NCBI GenBank assembly: GCA_930367215.1
Contig: OV884056.1
Span: 281,338,067-281,402,066 of the forward strand
Direction of reading: 5' to 3'
DNA from: Pollenia angustigena
Taxonomy: Eukaryota; Arthropoda; Insecta; Diptera; Polleniidae
DNA: 64,000 nt
Part shown: in pieces, positions 1-10,917 of the stretch
Layout: each line of letters opens with the position of its first letter
Numbering within the stretch: the stretch's first letter is position 1
Notes under the pieces: model-generated
What the model was told of the DNA's origin: nothing
What the model saw: only the letters and a program-made list of their open reading frames with translations
Databases searched by the model: none
Translations under genes and position numbers: made by a program

Positions 1-308
1 ATATGTAGATATCAAGTTTAAATAAAATATATTTTTTCAATTTTTAAATATTTTCTATTTTTAATGAAATAATACAGAGTACCGAAACGCTCGCTCATTT
101 TTCAGTCATGAGCGAGCGTGAAAAATTTTAAATTGAGCTGCTTCTTCACATTCATGAGGGTGAGGAAAAAAAATATTTTTAATTTCCTCATTCATGAAAA
201 ATGAGCAAACAAAAAAATTCATATATGAATTTGTCAGATATGAAAAATTTTAAAAAATTCACATTCAAATTCCTCATAATGAAAAAAACGCGATTTGCCT
301 GACCATTA

Positions 309-718
309 ACAGCGGGAAAATGAAGTTGTAAAGAGGCCTTAAAGAAGGCCTTTTTACCAATATTAAGTTTTCCAGTCGCATTCCAACTGTATTAGAACAA
401 CAAGGTTCTATCTTACACGTTGTTTAGGTGCATATAGATCCTTGTTGTCCTAAGGTCGCAAATTGTTGTTGCTAATAACGCGAAGTTAGTAAATTAATAA
501 CTAAACTTGCTACACATTCCAACATTACTGCTAATAAAACTATTTCGACAGGCCTTATCTCAGAAAAGTTAATTTGAATTTGTAAAATATTTCATAAAAC
601 CCATTCTAAAACCCCTTTTCGAAGAAGGCAGAGCGGAATAAGTAAAAGTTTATTGAAAATCTAGTTGTAAACCTTCTTTAAGGCCTGAAAAGTCAAAGCC
701 CTCGCAATTTTTCCCGCT
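309..718. mobile_element. Short CAGCGGGAAA / AGGCCT family element
   Basis: The left end CAGCGGGAAAATGAAG at 309 faces TTTTTCCCGCTA near 718. Just inside each end are AGGCCT motifs (GAGGCCTTAAAGAAGGCC on the left, TTTAAGGCCTG on the right). Related ends occur at 4767-6991 and 58798-59723. It is non-coding and nested in the hAT at 75-3246. The target duplication is unclear. Confidence 0.45.
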
Positions 719-984
719 AGGCAGCACGATAGCCTGTTTGTGTCTTGAAAAATTATTTGTTGGCTGGTAAACTAAAATGTGTTTTTTTTTATTTTGTGAT
801 GCCTCTAAAAAGGTCTGTTTTTTTCGTTTAAAAGACATAAAGGCAAAAAAATATTGAAAAAAAAAATTACTACCTGCAAGAACTGAAGACATGTATTTGG
901 TCTCGTGAAAAAAATTTTGTTTGTGGTCCAAGCGCAACGGTATTGAAAACACTACATTGAATTTACAAAAACTGGCATAATTTG

Positions 985-1450
985 GCGCGAAACAATAAAA
1001 TTACATTAATGCAACAATAAAACAAATTTTCTTACTCATCATCCATACTTACTGTCGCTTTGCTTGTGGCGAAACAAGACTTTGTTAGTGTTTTCCTTAT
1101 AACTTTACCTACGTAAGAAAACTGTTTTCAGCAATAAAAACCCATCGTCGCGATTGGAACAGAAACCAAAATATTTTTACAAACACAAAATACCAACAAC
1201 TTCTTGTGTCTATTTTTTTCTCAATAATTTCTGCATAAAGGTACGTACGTCTTTTTAACGAAAGAAAAAGTGACCCTTTTTAAAGGCACCAAAGAATTGT
1301 TTACACAAACAAAAAACATATCGTTAGGTTAAAAATTATTAGAAAATTTTAAATTGAATTTTTTTGTTGATTACGATTCACATCAAATATTTTTATAAAA
1401 TTTTAAACTGCTACCTAAAAAAATATCCAAGTTAATTACAAAATTAAAAA
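985..1450. repeat. Dispersed repeat, copy 1 (copy 2 at 6290-6760)
   Basis: About 450 bp is collinear with 6290-6760. Shared landmarks include CGCGATTGG followed by ACAGAAACCAAAATATTTTT, CAAAATACCAACAA, TTCTGCAT and GTACGTCTTTTTAACGA. Non-coding. Both copies lie inside hAT elements that also contain CAGCGGG ends. Confidence 0.55.
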
Positions 1451-1834
1451 TTACGTTTCATAAAAATATATGTAATTTTTTTTAACAACATAATGTATAA
1501 TCACACTTAAGAAAAAAATTAGCAAAGTTTTTAATTCTTTTTATAAGAACACATTAATATCTTTCAAAGTCAAAACTGGGTAATTTGTTTTATAACTGTT
1601 ACCAGGGTGTTAGTGGAATTAGTGATCAGACTAAAAATTATTGCGGAAGAAAAAGTAATAAAAGTGCTGTAAAATGATAAAAGCCGTCTCCATATAGGAC
1701 TGTCAGAAATTTTGAAATTTTGCAGCCTACCCCATTGCACTTCCAAACGCTTAAAATTTCTAAGAATAAATGGCAACATCTGCAGGTCCTCAGATTTTTG
1801 TTTCCATCAGACTGTCATCATTATTATGATAGTA
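1451..1834. other. AT-rich stretch without recognised gene
   Basis: A 69-codon minus frame at 1570-1779 has no recognisable domain and lies in transposon-derived DNA. Nothing else is supported here. Confidence 0.4.
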
Positions 1835-2015
1835 TCCTTATGAGTTAAAATTGTTATTGATAATTTTCATGTTGTAAAATTCCTTTCTTTATAATAATAA
1901 TTTAATGAAAAATTAAATTTGATGAACTTAAGCCTGATTAAAAATATTAAAATTTGGATTAAAAACCCAAAAATAGTTCGACAAAAAAAACCACAATACT
2001 AATTATTCAAAAGAA
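1835..2015. repeat. Dispersed ~180-bp repeat, copy 1
   Basis: Landmarks are TTTTCATGTTGTAAAATTCC, AATTTGATGAACTTAAGCC and AAAATTTGGATTAAAAACC. Collinear copies lie at 14035-14195 and 33690-33785, with a diverged partial at 29735-29830. Non-coding; class unknown. Confidence 0.6.
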
Positions 2016-3049
2016 ATATTTTTATTAGTTTATTTAAAATAATCTGTTTTTTATTAGGATTGCATTCTTCCAAGTGGCCCTTTATCAATATCCTGAAAAA
2101 GACAGTTATTCTTAATTTTTGGAATAATTGCCTTTTTTATTTTTTTTATAAAGTAGTGGAATATAGACTGTTTAGCTTTATTTTGTGTTAATCCTTTAGA
2201 ATTATTAAATTGTAATCATATCTTTCTTTGGAGAAGTACTCCTTTGTCCAACATTTAATATGCTATCAACACTACGCTTTCTTTCTTCTTATTATTTTTC
2301 AGAAATCACCTAATTAAAATTTACTTTTTGCAACGTACATAGCGTTGTTAGAATGCGATACGGAGTTCTTTTGAAATAATTCGATATATACATGTTATGT
2401 TATATGAGTCAAATTTTTATTTGCTAAATTTGTTCATTGTAAAAAAAATAATTTTACTTTTTAATTAGAATGAAAAATATGGCTTTTTAAAATCAAATCA
2501 TAGCTAAATTAAATTAAGATACATTTTCTAATTTAATAAAAAAATCAATAAAAAATTATCATAGGAATGTATATATCCTATTTTTCCGGTAATTTAACAC
2601 AAATATTTAATTATTTAATATTTTAAATGTTTGTTTTACTTAATACTAATTATGTATACTTTCGTTGATGATACGTCTTTTTGTTTCTGAAAATTACAAA
2701 TTTATATAACGCAACATACACAACTTAAAAAATAATAATAATCGCATTTTTAGCTGAAATATTTAAAATTGCTTATAAATCTCATAAACATTTTACAAAG
2801 TTGTCTGCTTTGCATGTAAAATTATGAAATGTGATGTTACATTATTCTGCATTCAAGATGACGGACGATATGTGCAGTTCTTTTAATTTTTTTTCAATAA
2901 TGTTTTCTTACAAAAAATCCAACAGACACTTCGGCTGGTTGCCTATACCAAAAATATTTTACACAAACAAATACACACAGTCATTTCGAGCTGTAGTCAT
3001 GCAAACTGTCAAGCAACAACAACATTACTAGTGAGGATCGTTTCTAAAA
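2016..3049. other. AT-rich interior of hAT relic, no gene recognised
   Basis: A 66-codon plus frame at 2831-3031 shows no recognised domain. No splice-supported exon or RNA gene seen. Confidence 0.35.
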
Positions 3050-3246
3050 CTTTTTTTTTCCTCATTTTTCATGACTGAAGAAAGGCAAAATTGGATTTTT
3101 CCTCAAAAACATGAATGAATTTGGCGAAATATTAACAATTCATTCAAGACTGTGAAAAAAAGTTACATATTTTACATTTTTCATTTATGAAAAAATTCAA
3201 GAATGGTTGAATATGAGCGTTCACATTTGAATTTCTCTGAACTCTG

Positions 3247-4042
3247 AAATAATATGACATATTCATAACATGCAGTCTACAACTGACATAAAATGCTTAA
3301 CATCAACACTAAAATTATGTAAGTGTTAGGTATAGACTCATCATGTTAGAGATTTTTTCATGTAATAACACGTTTGTTAATGAAAATGTTTTAACAACGC
3401 TTTTATAACATCATGTTTTAACAGAAAACCCTGTGGATTAAAGACGGGGAGTAAGGTTTCTGCATCCAAGAGAGAGTTTTGACATTTCGTGTAACCAAGT
3501 TTATATAGATATATAAACAAGTAAGAAAGTTAAGTCGGTCAAGCCCGGCCCCGCATTTTCGAGATTGTACCCTATATAGGAGCCATGGCGAATGATGGAC
3601 CGTACAAAACAAAATTATGTTATGAGGTTAGAATTTATATAAGAAATCTTTGTGCCGAATATTATTTAACAACATCTATCCAATATCGTCTTAAAGCGAT
3701 ATTGGAAAAAGGGTTTCTAGGGGACATATGGTCAATTTTGGTCGTACTATTACGTAGTTGTTATAATAAAAGTTATTGTTGCCAAATTTTATATAAATTA
3801 TGTATATAAAACATTTATACGAAAATTATGGCACTTAAAGCTATTTTGGAGAGTTGTATTTGTATGAAGGCTATGGTCAAATGTGGACCGATTTAAAAAA
3901 TTTGACAAGACGATTTATGTTAAAATAAGATAATATTGGAAAAATTTAATTGAATTACCAACATAATCAGATATGTAGTTTGAATTTATAGACGGATTCT
4001 CATAATTTTCAACAAGTTTCGTTCCTTTGACAATTAAAACTT
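3247..4042. other. Intronic or intergenic spacer with diverged fly repeat
   Basis: The part around 3540-3860 (CGAGATTGTACCCTATATAG, later GGACCGATTTAAAAAATTTG) resembles the long dispersed repeat seen better at 37545-37935. Small open frames here (3585-3809, 3418-3612) have no domain support. Confidence 0.35.
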
Positions 4043-5395
4043 ATGTACATTAGACTGGTCGCATCTTGTATGGGATTTTTTTTTAATTTAATTGTTTGCG
4101 CTGCTTAAAATATGAGGTTTGGTGTAAGAAATCATGATCTAATTTTTCAGGTGCCTAGCCGTGCCGGGTGGGGCCCAAAGTTCCCTATATTATAAAAAAA
4201 AACATCTTTTCTATCAGATCTTTATAGTTATACTAGTTGAAAAGCCGAAAATCAAAAATATGGCTTCGTTACGATCTTCCGCAGAGAAAGTACTTGAAGT
4301 GTGCCAAATTTCAGCTTCCTATGTCATCAGATGGCTTCAGAAAGTTGAAAGAATAGGACATACATGCAAACATCCTGACCTACTAAGAAATTATATATTG
4401 TATAGATAGATTAACATATGTTCGCGCAACTCAAAAACGCTTTAGCTTATTGAAAAACTAAAAAAAACCGAAATTCCGCAATAAAATTTACTTTAAGAAA
4501 GGTAAAACGTTTTTCTTATATGCGCAGTCGTTTTAGAACAGTGATGTCAATTGTGGTTGTATTGATTTAAATCAACGATCATCACAACACGAAGGTTAAC
4601 GAAACAATTGTAAAAATCCACAATTTTAAAAAACAAGAACAAAACACATAGTAAATGTCTCAAACGAGTAAATTTATTTTCCTCTCTTTGCACTTTGCAC
4701 TTTGCACTACATCAGTGATGTCAATTATGATTGTGTTGGTGAGATTACTCTTATCTCTTACATGCCCAGCGGGCGAAATATGCGGTTGCGAGGCCTATTG
4801 CGAGGCCTTCTTAAAGACCTTTTCTAAGGGTCATCTATGTTCGATTAAATTGTTGGGAACTTACAAAACATTTTCATGAAAGGGCGATGCAAACACCAGG
4901 GCCAGCATTATGCGAGGAAATATAGTTCATGCTTTCCATTCATTTTTCATCAGACCATTTAAAGTTAACTTAATTTATTGCTATGAAGACTTAAAAGCAA
5001 TAAATAATAATACAATTATCGAAAAATGTTGAGTTATGGACAGACACAATCAGTTATTATTTAAATAAATTTAATTTGGAACCTCAGAAACTTTGCTTAT
5101 TTTTTGGAAAAATTGCGCAGTTCACAATATTTGAAGTCTTTTTACAACCTAATACAATTCTTTCCAATATTTTTCGTTTTTTGCTCAACATACCTTTGCG
5201 AATTCTAACAATGAAAATTCATTTGCTCATACTAATGCAAATATTAAGTTCAAAACTATTCTGTAAGTATTTACCACCATTATAAAAAGAGAAGATTTTA
5301 CTAGCCTATAATAAATACTTTTATTTACCAATAATATCTTCTAAATTTATATTGCAGTTTCGTAACAACAAAACATTTTTTAGGTTTGTGGATGT

Positions 5396-5836
5396 TTATT
5401 TATTGCGTTGTTTTGAGCAAATGTATTTCAAATCGGAAAATATTTGTTCGCAAATATATGTTGAGGAGAAAAGCGACAAACATTTGAAGGAATTTTTTTT
5501 TAATATAGGATATAGTGCCCCGTCTAAATTTTTCCAGAACTCAATAATATTTTCCCTGTCTGGAGGATTAATTTCGCTCCTAAGTATGATTAGTTCCGAC
5601 TGGATGCTGAATTCATAACTCGCAATGTCGCACTTAAAGGGATTTTGGAATATGTTAAGTAGTGGTTTTATATCCTCAAAATCTTGAAAACGATCTTGAA
5701 AGTTGTAAAAAAGGAAATGATCATAATGCCTTTTCAAAGTATACAATCTCTTAAGTTCAAATGTTTTAAAACATAAGAGACATTGAAAATAATTAAATGC
5801 ATTTTTTATCATAAAATATTTTTTATATGGCATCAT
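5396..5836 (-). pseudogene. hAT transposase relic: zinc-finger-like N-terminus joined to the C-terminal dimerisation region
   Basis: A 146-codon minus frame. Residues about 17-45 hold a CLLCFKTF...KRHYDHF segment, like the C2H2/BED-type finger that opens hAT transposases. It runs directly into a C-terminal hAT region: FQDFEDIKPLLNIFQNPF, then ELIILRSE, and the dimerisation signature SSTYICEQIFSDLKYICSKQ. Intact hAT transposases of this GTF2IRD2/ZBED5-like kind are over 500 residues, so the whole catalytic middle is missing. The frame across the junction is still open, which suggests either a clean internal deletion or a chance in-frame join. No catalytic residues survive, so it cannot transpose. 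It could at most bind DNA or dimerise if expressed. Confidence 0.7.
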
Positions 5837-6289
5837 TTATCTTTTTTTTAATAAACTCATCCGCTTGCACGTCCGTTATCGCTGTCTACAAGACTATTAA
5901 ATGAAATTCTAATTTTAAGTTTACAGGTATACACAATTGTACATAGAAATGGATTTCCCTGGTCTATTTATTCAAAAATAAAATGAATTACATGAGAATT
6001 ATAACGTGAAAAAGTTATTTTAGCAAAAACTTAGGGTATTCATAGTGGTAAGTAAAATAGAAAGGGTATTCACGGTGTTGGGTTACTCATACTTCAAACA
6101 TCTGTGCATACATTTTAATTCTAGCTAATGGTATATCATAACTTTTTACAAAATGCGCACCTGAGTTTGCCTGCAACAATGTATAAAGTCATTATAACAG
6201 GTCAAAGTTACGTTAAATAAATACCATAAAGTAGTAAGGTTTACTCTTTAGACTCGGTCATATAATTGTAGCATAAAAAAGTAAGCAAT

Positions 6290-6760
6290 AAAAATAGTGC
6301 GAAACAATAAAGTTTCATTAATACATCAATAAAACACACCTTCTTACCCAAAAATTTTACCTGCTGTCACATTTGCTTTTATGTGTCTAGGTTTACACAT
6401 AAATTGTAGCAAAACAAGACTTTTTTAACTTGTTTTTTAAATATTTTTACCTACTTAAGAAAAGAGTTTTCAAAAAAAAAAAACCCACCGACGCGATTGG
6501 TACAGAAACAAAAATATTTTTACAATCACAAAATACCAACAAATTCTTGTGGCTTTTTCTCTTCTTAATAATTTCTGCATTTATGTACGTCTTTTTAACG
6601 AACCTGTTACAGGCATCAACGAATTTTTTTCACGAACAAAACACATATCGTTAGCTTAAATGCAAAACAATTATTTTGAAAATTTGAAATTTTTGTTGAT
6701 TAGGATTCACTTTACATATATATTTTTATAAAATTTTAAAATTCTATCTTAAAAAATAAC
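6290..6760. repeat. Dispersed repeat, copy 2 (copy 1 at 985-1450)
   Basis: Collinear with 985-1450. The adjoining AAAATCATTGTACAATGTC with following AGAAATAAAACAAAAC recurs at 10329-10370. Non-coding. Confidence 0.55.
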
Positions 6761-7067
6761 CACAATTGCACAATTGTGAAAAGAAATGGAAATCCCTGTT
6801 TTAAAATCATTGTACAATGTCAAAAACAGAAATAAAACAAAACAAAAACATAGATAATAAATAAAATAAAAAAGATAATAAAACAAAAAAAAAGATGTAC
6901 CTACATACAGTTATTGTATACTTATTTATATACATAAATATATTTAGGGGCCTCAAAACAGGCCTTGCAATATTTGCGATATTTCCCGCTGAATGAGAGT
7001 GTTTCTCAGTAAACAATTATATTTTACGCTCGCAAAATAAAAGAGCGTAAGCGTACATGTGAATTAA

Positions 7068-7351
7068 TTTGCACAATTGTGCAAGGCGCTGACATCCCTG
7101 CACTACATACACATTTTTAACTCTCTCTCTTTGTGATGACCGCTGATTTAAATTAGTATTAGTGAATAAAGAGACAAGTACTCTTAGGAAAAATAAAAAA
7201 ATACGTAAGCATTCGCCGCGTGTGCACTCATCGCTTGATAATCGACGACTGAATTGTGTACTCTCGTGCACTAAATGAAAGAGCGTAAGAATGCGTGTGA
7301 AGAATGTGTGTGAATTAATTTCCACAATTGTGTATGACGCTGACATCCCTG
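7068..7351. repeat. Two tandem hAT-like ends reading CACAATTGTG...GCTGACATCCCTG
   Basis: Two similar blocks, 7027-7101 and 7272-7351, each go from AAGAGCGTAAG through TGTGAATTAATTT and CACAATTGTG to GCTGACATCCCTG. Read on the minus strand they begin CAGGGATGTCAGC, a typical hAT terminus. Similar ends at 5930-5965 and 6770-6804 read CAGGGAAATCCATTTC / CAGGGATTTCCATTTC. No partner left ends were identified. Confidence 0.45.
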
Positions 7352-7499
7352 TTTTAGAAACGGCTAGGCACCGTCGGATTGACCTGAAAAATTAGATCAT
7401 GATTTCTTACACCAAACCTCATATTTTAAGCAGCGCAAACAATTAAATTAAAAAAAAAAAAAAAAATTGCGACCAGTCTAATGTACATATATAGCAAAT

Positions 7500-8285
7500 T
7501 TCATAAAATTATGTTCGAAATTGCGAACTGTACTTTACGCACAAGGTTACATGGACAGACAACCAGTCAGCCACACGGAAAACGTTAAATTGACTCAGAA
7601 AGTGATTCTTAGTTGATATGTTTCCTAAAAGGTGGGGCTAGGACTCAATACACTCTCCATTGTGTTGTGAGTATGAAAACGATCAGCTGAGTCCAGTGTT
7701 CGAAAATACACATTAAATATCGTTCCTTAGTGCTCAGTTCGTTAGATTTGTGGTAGAGTTTGTGTAGTAATTCATTAAAACAAAAACATTTCTCTGCTTG
7801 TGATCTTCGAACACAAAAATTATACTGTACTTATCCAACTCAACAAAAGATGAGAGCATTTAATTGCGTTCTGTTTATTTTTTAACCAAAAAACTTCGTT
7901 GTGTTCGGTTCAGCACATGAACGTTCGTTCGTTGTGCTTAGCATCCTTTTGTCATAAAAAAGTGTTTCATTGCTAAAGTAACGGTAATAAACCCAAGTCA
8001 ATGGCTCTAGAAATTAATGGGAGTTCACTTACTAAAACTCAAACTATTTCCGAATTTTCTTTATTGAGCTGGTTCGCTTCAGCTCTGAGTCCTCCATATA
8101 AGTTCGTGTTAATATAAGTTTGTCATTCCGTTATTCCGTTCTCCAGATATAAACGAAAATAAAATAATAAAAGAACAACAACAAGGAATTTCGGGGTCAA
8201 ATTAGAGGCAGTCGTGGTTTTTTGCTCATATCTTTTTGGCATTTGTGGACCGATCGGGCTGAATTTCAGTAGCAAACAATTGATA
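7500..8285. repeat. Dispersed repeat block, copy 1 of the AACAGAACGC family
   Basis: The part 7690-7990 matches 42165-42480 on the same strand and 24600-24978 inverted. Landmarks are TTCGAAAATA, TTTCTCTGCTTGTGATCTTC, TTGCGTTCTGTTT, AAAAACTTCGTTGTG and ATGAACGTTCGTTCGTTG. It could be a solo long terminal repeat of an unknown element, but no TG...CA borders with a target duplication were found. A second shared block at 8130-8195 (CCGTTCTCCAGATAT, ACAACAACAAGG) recurs at 47950-48003. Confidence 0.5.
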
Positions 8286-8289
8286 TTGA

Positions 8290-9595
8290 TGCAATGAAAG
8301 AAGAATACACAATTGTTAAAGGTTCAAATACGTATAAGGAAAAACGGGATGTAGAAGGTAAGCCGCTGAGGTTAAAGGCGCGTTTGGTTGCTCGTGGTTT
8401 TACTCAAAAATTCGGCGAGGACTACGACGAAGTTTATGCACCTGTGTTAAACAAGCAACGGTGTGTTTTATTATCTATCGCTGGTGTCATTAAAATGTCC
8501 AAAGTCCATTTTGATGTGAAATCTGCTTTTCTAAATGGAGATCTTAAGAAAGTTATCTACATGAAACAGCCGCCTGGATTTGAGGATGGAAACAAACTTG
8601 TATGCAAGCTTAAGAAAAGCATATATGGGCTCACTACATGACGTCATATGTTCAAGGAGATTTAGGCAGTGTGAAGCGGACCCACGTATATACACAAAAT
8701 ACACCAACGGGGAGGGGCTAGTGTATATAATAATTAACGTAGATGATATTTTGGTTGCAACTCAGAGAGAATCAAACATCTTAAAGGTAGAAAAGTTGTT
8801 ATCATAAAAATTTGATATAAATTGCCTAGGAAAAGTTAGTCATTACTTGGGAATCGAAAAATTTTAAGATAAAAATTCCTATTATTGCATCCGCCAATCC
8901 ACTTATATAAGAAATCTTGTTAAGGAATTTGTTTAACAAGATTCAAAAATATCCCAATACCCATTGGATCCAGGATATGGTAAAAATTATTCAGAAAATT
9001 TATCAAGTAACGACCAATATCAAAAGCTCGTACGATCGTTACTATTCCTTAGCGTTATTTTTAGACCTGATATTGCTCCAAGCGTTTCAATACTTACTCG
9101 TAAAGTAAGTTACCCTACGCAAGAAGATTGGTCGTAGATGAAAAGCGTACTAAGATATTTGAAGGGTACTGAACAATATTTTTTAAGAATGAGTGTTTCA
9201 AATTGGACGGAAGATATGATTGATAGAAAATCTAACTCGGGTTATATTTTTTAGATAAACGGTGACACAATTAGTGTTGCCCTATCGTCAACGGAAGCTG
9301 AATTTATTTCATTTTCTGAAACGTGTAAAGGAGCTATTGGAATAAGAAATAAGATGGTTTGTACATAACGAAAACATCCCCAGCTGTAATATATGAAGAC
9401 AACCAAAGCTGTTTACATATGATAAAAGAACAAAAACTAGTTGCCAGAACAAAGCACATTGACACAAAAGCGCATTTCGTTAAGGACCATATAGATAAGA
9501 AACATATAAGTTGTATCTAATGCCCATCAAATGATTTGTTAGCTGATATTATGACAAAACCACTTTCTAAACCTAAGTGACATGCTGCTCTTAAA
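8290..9595 (+). pseudogene. Ty1/Copia retrotransposon pol relic (reverse transcriptase and RNase H)
   Basis: The first open part encodes RLVARGFTQKFGEDYDEVYAP, then HFDVKSAFLNGDLKK and IYMKQPPGFED, the signature start of the Copia reverse transcriptase. After KKSIYGL the frame shifts and a segment is lost, then resumes with EADPRIYTKYTNGEGLVYI and the active-site region NVDDILVA (canonical YVDD, here Asn replaces Tyr). Further stops follow. From about 9270 come the RNase H landmarks ALSSTEAEF, YEDNQSCLHMIKEQ, ARTKHIDTKAHFVK and DIMTKPLSKPK. Gag, protease and integrase are absent and no flanking long terminal repeats were recognised. The element is dead, with at least two frameshifts and several stops. 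Confidence 0.88.
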
Positions 9596-9722
9596 AAAAT
9601 ACCCGACTTGTCAAAATTCTCTCCATATAAAACAAAAACAATTTCATGCACACATGTACAAATTTTGGCTCATACACACGAATTTGACAATTGGGGTTTA
9701 TGTCTGTCCGCTAACGAGTGTA

Positions 9723-9922
9723 CCAAGGCGAATTGACTAGAAGGTGAGGTCAACTCTACAACTACAATGCTTCTGTGGTCGGGTTGTCAAAAATATTGCT
9801 AGTAAAAAAAAACAGGGTTGTTTACATAAAAAACTAGTTTGTATACAAACTTTGACAAATCGACCACCGAAAAAAAACACCATATGTTGACTTGACCCCA
9901 CCTTCTAGTCAATTCGCCTTGG
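9723..9922. mobile_element. 200-bp MITE with CCAAGGCGAATTG inverted ends
   Basis: The left end CCAAGGCGAATTGACTAG at 9723 and the right end CTAGTCAATTCGCCTTGG at 9922 are perfect inverses. AGTGTA flanks both sides (9717-9722, 9923-9928); the next two bases also repeat, so the duplication could be read as 8 bp. Other members of the AAGGCGAATT family are at 10250-10472 and 39634-39664. Inserted in the tail of the Copia relic. Confidence 0.7.
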
Positions 9923-9999
9923 AGTGTACCTTGTGTAAATATAACTTGAGTTTTTGCCATGAAAATTATTATTACTTTACTTGTTTTAAACCTTTTGTA

Positions 10000-10249
10000 C
10001 CAAATAGTCTTCAATAAATAAGTTTAATGTAAACATTGTGCGTTAATTATTTTATAAACTGCATTTTGGACTTGAAACAAATATTCGGTGATGAAAATAT
10101 AAATAATCGGTGATACGAATACGAATATTCGACATCACTATTGTATAGAACTATTACATGAAATTTGTTATTTTGGTAAACGATATCCAAACATGTCACT
10201 TTTTTAAAATTTGTCAATCAACATTAATGGAAAACTCAAAGTTGTTCTC
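10000..10249. other. AT-rich spacer
   Basis: Nothing recognised between the Copia relic's tail and the second AAGGCGAATT element. Confidence 0.3.
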
Positions 10250-10472
10250 AAGGCGAATTCATCCCAGGTAATCTCGGTACTACAACAAGTACAACTCCTA
10301 CAAAAACCACAAGCAATTTGTTTTTGTAAAATCATTGTACAATGTCAAAAACAGAAATAAAACAAAACAGAAACAAAGATAATAAAAGAGAATTAACAAA
10401 ATTTTGACATCTAACAGTGATTTTAGCTAATATCAGCAGGGCTTTTAAGACCACCTGTAATAAATTCGCCTT
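10250..10472. mobile_element. MITE of the AAGGCGAATT family, second copy
   Basis: AAGGCGAATTCATCCCAGGT at 10250 faces ACCACCTGTAATAAATTCGC ending CTT at 10472. It contains the ATCATTGTACAATGTC block also seen at 6809. More diverged than the copy at 9723. Confidence 0.5.
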
Positions 10473-10814
10473 GGTTGTACTCATAATTATAAAAATAATG
10501 CAGTGCTCACCAGATTAATTTCTGCATGCCTTAAAGCAAAACTACTTGTTTGTTTGAGTTTTTCGATCATGAAAAATGTATGGAAAAATAAGTAGCAAAA
10601 CTAGAATAGTGGGCCAAAACATTTAAGTGGAAAGCTGAAATAATTTTGTAAAAGATTGTATATAGTTAAAGAAAAAGTCGGACCAGACAAGAAACAAAAA
10701 CTAATTAAACATAATAGACCAACCATATATTGTTTGCATTACAAATTCCATAAGAGCATCGAGGCCGCAGCTCAACTCGTTCTTAAATCTACTACCCAGC
10801 CATCTCAGCCTGTT

Positions 10815-10915
10815 GAAAGAAGTCCAACGGTGTCAAATCACATGATCGTGGAGGCCAATTAACATCGCAACGACGTGAGATAACACGGCCATTGAATTTC
10901 CCGCGCAATTAGATA
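10815..10915 (-). pseudogene. Fragment of DD41D mariner transposase
   Basis: On the minus strand this reads remnants of NGRVISRR, then NWPP-like residues and DxTPLD, the region before and including the third catalytic Asp in the elements at 20273-21344 and 32105-32705. About 100 bp, with stops; it abuts the Penelope-like element. Confidence 0.6.
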
Positions 10916-10917
10916 AT

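Larger units (their letters stand above)
75..3246. mobile_element. Large degenerate hAT-type element, 8-bp target duplication AAATAATA
   Basis: The left end CAGAGTACCGAAACGCTC at 75 and the right end ...GAACTCTG at 3246 are imperfect inverted termini of the CAG...CTG type. Both flanks carry AAATAATA (67-74 and 3247-3254), a perfect 8-bp duplication as hAT elements make. Sub-terminal regions (75-290 and 3050-3240) are rich in a TTTTTCATGA/TCATGAAAAA motif on both strands, probably transposase-binding repeats. No transposase remains. The inside is a mosaic of other repeats: a CAGCGGG/AGGCCT element near 309-718, a repeat at 985-1450 also found at 6290-6660, and a dispersed repeat at 1835-2015. 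Confidence 0.65.
4767..6991. mobile_element. Possible nested element with CAGCGGG ends and AGGCCT motifs
   Basis: CAGCGGGCGAAATATGCGG at 4767 and, inverted, CAGCGGGAAATATCGCAAAT ending at 6991 share a terminus with the better element at 58798-59723. GAGGCC motifs follow on both sides. No clear target duplication, so the pairing of these two ends is an inference. The hAT transposase relic at 5396-5836 lies inside and could belong to this element rather than to the outer one. Confidence 0.4.
4051..7480. mobile_element. hAT element, Buster-like, with TAG/CTA ends and long inverted termini
   Basis: The ends TAGACTGGTCGC (4051) and GCGACCAGTCTA (7480) are perfect inverses and continue as about 115-bp inverted termini (4051-4158 against 7363-7480, reaching GGTGCCTAGCCGTG). 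Both flanks carry ATGTACAT (4043-4050, 7481-7488), an 8-bp duplication of the nnnTAnnn form associated with Buster-type hATs. Inside are a hAT transposase relic (5396-5836), nested CAGCGGG-type ends (4767 and 6991), repeated hAT-like CAGGGAT-type ends (5930-5965, 6770-6804, 7068-7101, 7318-7351) and the repeat at 6290-6760. Probably a decayed autonomous element scrambled by later insertions. Confidence 0.75.
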
